A DNA stretch of 64,000 nt from Flammeovirga sp. EKP202 (GTDB taxonomy: Bacteria; Bacteroidota; Bacteroidia; Cytophagales; Flammeovirgaceae). Positions within the stretch are counted from its first letter, which is position 1, and each line of letters opens with the position of its first letter. Positions 61,247-64,000 of this stretch are shown here, in pieces. The translations under genes were made by a program, and so were the position numbers. The notes under the pieces were generated by a model, which searched no databases, was not told where the DNA came from, and saw only the letters and a program-made list of their open reading frames with translations. The stretch is taken from contig NZ_JACVVP010000026.1 of assembly GCF_014534745.1 (NCBI RefSeq), positions 1 through 64,000 of the forward strand. Reading direction: 5' to 3'.

Positions 61247-62377
61247 TTATAAATTATAACTCAACTTCATCCAATACGCTCTACCCGGCTTCATCATTTT
61301 ATGATAATCATAATGTTCTGCATCTAATAAATTTGTTACATCAAATGCAATACCTACCTTAAATGGGAATGTATAGCTTACCCCCACATTAAAGTTATTA
61401 TTTGTTGGTACCCAAAAATCATTGTCACTTCCAATAGCTGTAAAGTAGGTAATAGGATAACTATTAACATATTTGTACTGCACATAGGATTGTAAACTAG
61501 CTCCTTTTAAAAATACATTTTCCTGATGAAAAGATAATGTTGCACTTGTCATCATAGTTGGCATATCTGGTATTTGTTGTTCATCAAATACTTGTTTGTT
61601 TGATGACTGATCATCCTCATTATTAACCAAACTTAGTGAAGAGGTATTAATATTAAAAGATATCATTTTCTTGAAATTATAATTAAAATCAAGCTCCCAA
61701 CCCTTTCCAATCAGCGCAGGATTATTATAAGGTATAACACCTTGAAAATAAGATTTATAAGATATAAGATCTTTTATATTTCGGTGAAAACCCTTTAATT
61801 GTAATGCAAATTCATGATCTTCATTGATACTTAAATTATCAAAGCTTAAACCAAGATTAAAATTTGTACTATTTTCTGGTTTCAATTCAGGGTTTCTCAT
61901 TATATCAAAGTCACTCCCTAATACTTCACTAGCTAACGGCAACCTCACTGTCTTTTCTATTGAGGTAAGAACTTGCAACCATTTTAATGCTCTAAATGAA
62001 GCTGAAAACCCTCCACCCCAAGAAGTATTATCATAAGCTACTTCTTCTTGTTCATCTGGATTTCCAACATAAGGAGAGCTAGTTTTTGTATTTGCAGCGT
62101 ATCCATAGTATTTACCAAAAGTGGTAGTTTGTAGACGTTGATCAAACCAATTACCAGTCCATGCTAAACCTATAATTGTTTCGGCAGTATTAGTAGGTTC
62201 TCCTGAAATAGTCTCATTTGTTTTGATTAACCTTGGTGTTGATTTCGTTCCTTGTCTTATAAAGTTTAATTCAAGTAAATGATGATCACTTATCTCATAT
62301 TGAGTATTAAATCGGGTAATTAAAGAATTGTTTTCAAACTCATACCATCCAAGTGGTAACTCACCAGGTATTATCAT
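61247..62377 (-). CDS. TonB-dependent receptor, C-terminal barrel half
   Basis: 376 residues of transmembrane barrel: strands with alternating aromatics, WGGGFSASFRALKWLQVLTS, the NPELKPENSTNFNLGLSF block (about 166-183) typical of TonB-dependent receptors, and the end AYWMKLSYNL with the C-terminal aromatic-rich strand. It has no signal peptide of its own. Its first codon is an ATG that overlaps the stop of the upstream half. Confidence 0.7.
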   Translation of the reverse strand: MIIPGELPLGWYEFENNSLITRFNTQYEISDHHLLELNFIRQGTKSTPRLIKTNETISGEPTNTAETIIGLAWTGNWFDQRLQTTTFGKYYGYAANTKTSSPYVGNPDEQEEVAYDNTSWGGGFSASFRALKWLQVLTSIEKTVRLPLASEVLGSDFDIMRNPELKPENSTNFNLGLSFDNLSINEDHEFALQLKGFHRNIKDLISYKSYFQGVIPYNNPALIGKGWELDFNYNFKKMISFNINTSSLSLVNNEDDQSSNKQVFDEQQIPDMPTMMTSATLSFHQENVFLKGASLQSYVQYKYVNSYPITYFTAIGSDNDFWVPTNNNFNVGVSYTFPFKVGIAFDVTNLLDAEHYDYHKMMKPGRAYWMKLSYNL

Positions 62378-63339
62378 GTCTGTTTCATAAGCGTTTCCAT
62401 ACCAATCGTACGGTACATAGATGTATCAATTAAAGCATCCGTATTCATCGAATAGGCCGCATAAATATCTAGAGACAAACCGTCTAAGAAAAGATTTTCC
62501 TTTTTATACTTCAGAGTAGGCATTACAAATTTGTTCTCACTCCTCACTTTTCCAAATGGCATTCTCATATCATTATCATTTGGTACTCCTTTATCAGACA
62601 TAGAAGTAGTTAACCCTACAAATAATGCATCTGTCCACTTTTTATTGGTTACTCCAACCTCAACTTTTGCATGTGCTATATTCACATCATTGTTAAACCT
62701 TTGAGCAGCACTACCTTTGGTAATTTCTATTATTTGTCCTGTATTCCTATCAATATCGTCCATACCCCATATATAATAGTTATTTTCTGAAGCAGTATAA
62801 TAAGAAGCCAATTTAGCAGTGAGACCATTTCTTTGATTCACCCATTGCCCTTGAATATGTGCCTGATGTGTATTAAAAGAACCCATAGAATAAGATGCAT
62901 CAATAAAAGACGTCTTAGATTTTTTTGTAATGATATTGATGGTTCCACCTAAAGCATCAGTACCCAACCCCACTGGATTAATACCTTTGTAAATTTCAAT
63001 TTTCTCCACAAAAGCTGGATTAAGCGTACTTATTGCTAAACTTCTACCCATATTATTGGTAGGAATACCATCAATACAAAAGGCTATGGAATTGTCTGAT
63101 ACACCGTTGAGCATGTAAGAAAAATCACCTCCAATACTACCATCTTCACGAACATGTACTCCTGAAGTTTGGTTTAAGATCCTATTTAAAGACATACTAT
63201 AAGAATGCCATTTTGTAACATCTACGGTATCATATACTACATTGGATTGAGTAGGTAGTTCTTGATTTTGATGATTTTGAGAAAATAGATCAACAGTAAA
63301 AATGATCAATAATAATTGAAGGAAAAGTATTTGTTTCAT
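62374..63339 (-). CDS. TonB-dependent receptor, signal and plug half
   Basis: 321 residues: signal peptide (about 1-20), then the plug domain with LNRILNQTSGVHVREDGSIG (about 50-69), FCIDGIPTNNMGRSL (about 86-100) and the plug end EIYKGINPVGLGTDALGG (about 115-132), followed by TINIITKK and the first barrel strands. It ends early, at TGA, after the frameshift. The TonB box is not obvious. Confidence 0.7.
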   Translation of the reverse strand: MKQILFLQLLLIIFTVDLFSQNHQNQELPTQSNVVYDTVDVTKWHSYSMSLNRILNQTSGVHVREDGSIGGDFSYMLNGVSDNSIAFCIDGIPTNNMGRSLAISTLNPAFVEKIEIYKGINPVGLGTDALGGTINIITKKSKTSFIDASYSMGSFNTHQAHIQGQWVNQRNGLTAKLASYYTASENNYYIWGMDDIDRNTGQIIEITKGSAAQRFNNDVNIAHAKVEVGVTNKKWTDALFVGLTTSMSDKGVPNDNDMRMPFGKVRSENKFVMPTLKYKKENLFLDGLSLDIYAAYSMNTDALIDTSMYRTIGMETLMKQT

Positions 63340-63838
63340 CTTTAATTTTGATAAAAAATTTAGTTGTAATGTTCCAATTATCTCGAATTGTTATTGTTCT
63401 TAATTCGATAATTCAGCTTTATGGCTTATTGAAGTTTTACAATAGTTTGAAGCACATAAAATTAGTCGTTAGAAATTTCACATTGAACTAGTTTTTACAG
63501 AAAATTTCTTTTTTCGTAAAAAACCAGCAGTAAATTTCCCTTTTCGCAATTTATAAGGTATGACATTATATTTTTTCGAGACGAAAGTAAATAATATTGT
63601 TTTTGTATCAAAAATATAGACTACTCGATCTCACAAGAAGTCTATTTTGAATACAATTCATAAATCACATTTTAAGTTATAACTCAATTTCATCCAATAC
63701 GCCCTACCCGATTCTTATACAGAATTATTAGGTTTAGTTTTTAATTCAGAAGTATAAATGTTTCATATAAAAAAGTTCGGTGCTACCTTCCGAAGAAAGA
63801 GCACCAAACATTGACATTACCGAAACATTAAATACTCA
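63340..63838. promoter_or_regulatory. regulatory region upstream of the receptor gene
   Basis: About 500 bp without an intact gene. It has an imperfect inverted repeat (63376-63389 and 63402-63413, AATTATC.. / ..GATAATT) and a 15-bp direct repeat, AAATTTCTTTTTTCG (63502-63516) and AAATTTCCCTTTTCG (63532-63546), 30 bp apart. It also contains the receptor relic at 63674-63713, described separately. Confidence 0.4.
63674..63713 (-). pseudogene. relic of a second TonB-dependent receptor C-terminus
   Basis: About 40 bp match the last codons of the receptor gene (61251-61290) with roughly four mismatches; the minus strand still encodes GRAYWMKLSYNL. The original stop is lost (TTA AAA replaces TTA TAA), and a stop lies a few codons upstream. 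The rest of the barrel is absent. Confidence 0.55.
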
Positions 63839-64000
63839 TTAATGTGCCTTTTTAGGTTTAACAATTAAAGCATTAATCATCCATTTCCCTGAGAGGGTCA
63901 GTGTGAGTAATTCCTCTTCATTCACCTCTACTTCTACTGTTTTTATTTTTTGTTTTCCGGTATAAACCTCTTCATTGTCCATCAGCAATTGATCATTTAT
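63839..64000 (-). CDS. 3' end of a gene cut by the window edge
   Basis: 53 codons, open to the right edge, ending at TAA (63841-63839). The sequence VEVEVNEEELLTLTLSGKWM, followed by INALIVKPKKAH, resembles the last beta-sandwich strands of carbohydrate-active or secreted enzymes, where a final …INALIV(K/Q)P strand is common. The family cannot be named from this fragment. Confidence 0.55.
   Translation of the reverse strand: MNDQLLMDNEEVYTGKQKIKTVEVEVNEEELLTLTLSGKWMINALIVKPKKAH

Larger units (their letters stand above)
61247..63339 (-). pseudogene. TonB-dependent receptor gene broken by a 1-nt deletion
   Basis: The plug/N-terminal half (63339-62374) and barrel half (62377-61247) lie in different frames. 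At about 62410 the minus strand reads ATGTACCGTACGATTGG. Adding one T after CGT gives CGT TAC GAT TGG TAT GGA, which joins Met-Tyr-Arg to Tyr-Asp-Trp-Tyr-Gly-Asn and continues in frame into the barrel half without a stop. The rejoined protein of about 700 residues would be a normal-sized outer-membrane receptor for siderophores, vitamins or sugars. The ATGA overlap could let both halves be made, but a split barrel is unlikely to work. Confidence 0.75.

Noticed and set aside
1-64000. CRISPR arrays, insertion sequences, prophage, restriction-modification genes
   Set aside because: No regularly spaced repeats, transposase, integrase, phage structural or methylase signatures were seen on either strand.

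Overview
The window looks like chromosomal DNA of a low-GC marine Bacteroidetes, most likely a Cytophagales such as Flammeovirga. This is an inference from gene content: SPOR/RlpA proteins, a PUR-family (DUF3276) protein, a secreted protein with a type IX secretion C-terminal domain, a TonB-dependent receptor, PyrR next to PyrB, and TAnnTTTG-type -7 promoter elements. No rRNA, tRNA, CRISPR array, insertion sequence or prophage was seen.

Layout. 1-5 kb: envelope proteins, then an adenosylcobalamin-type riboswitch in front of an anaerobic ribonucleotide reductase (nrdD), then a MutS-like gene cut by one in-frame amber codon. 5-11 kb: mixed minus-strand genes (nucleotide cyclase, MoaF-like lipoprotein, bestrophin channel, class D beta-lactamase, cupin, DUF2071). 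10.5-17.5 kb: a conserved but poorly understood membrane cluster, RDD / SpoIIM / membrane protein / DUF4129 / DUF4350 / MoxR ATPase / DUF58. 17.6-22 kb: a lactonase-like propeller with an alpha/beta hydrolase, two overlapping unknown genes and a lone SLATT membrane protein. 22.2-27.5 kb: a minus-strand heme and electron-transfer cluster (hemA, globin, DUF3365 heme protein, 4-TM b-type-like protein, flavin/2Fe-2S reductase, pentaheme cytochrome c), with long-range inverted repeats in three of its spacers. 28-33.5 kb: Nudix, pyrR-pyrB, hisS and gabD, with a 32-codon relic of an aminotransferase (probably gabT) upstream of gabD. 34-44 kb: succinate CoA-transferase, DUF58, two RlpA-SPOR paralogues, PUR protein, AI-2E-family transporter, an amber-interrupted unknown gene, pssA, an MBL hydrolase and a TPR protein. 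45-58.5 kb: FAD oxidoreductase with a PAS membrane protein, aat, pepD, DPP-IV, a dicarboxylate symporter, a U32/RlhA-type protein and a two-component pair. 58.5-64 kb: a secreted parallel beta-helix protein, a TonB-dependent receptor broken by a 1-nt deletion, a short relic of a second receptor, and the 3' end of another gene.

Two themes stand out. One is metabolic. Cobalamin appears to decide which ribonucleotide reductase is used. GabD and the CoA-transferase meet at succinate. HemA can supply the heme for the c-type, b-type and globin proteins encoded beside it. The other is gene decay: two single amber interruptions, one single-nucleotide frameshift and two 3'-end relics lie in 64 kb. These could be real recent pseudogenisation or, for the point lesions, sequencing error; the sequence alone cannot decide.
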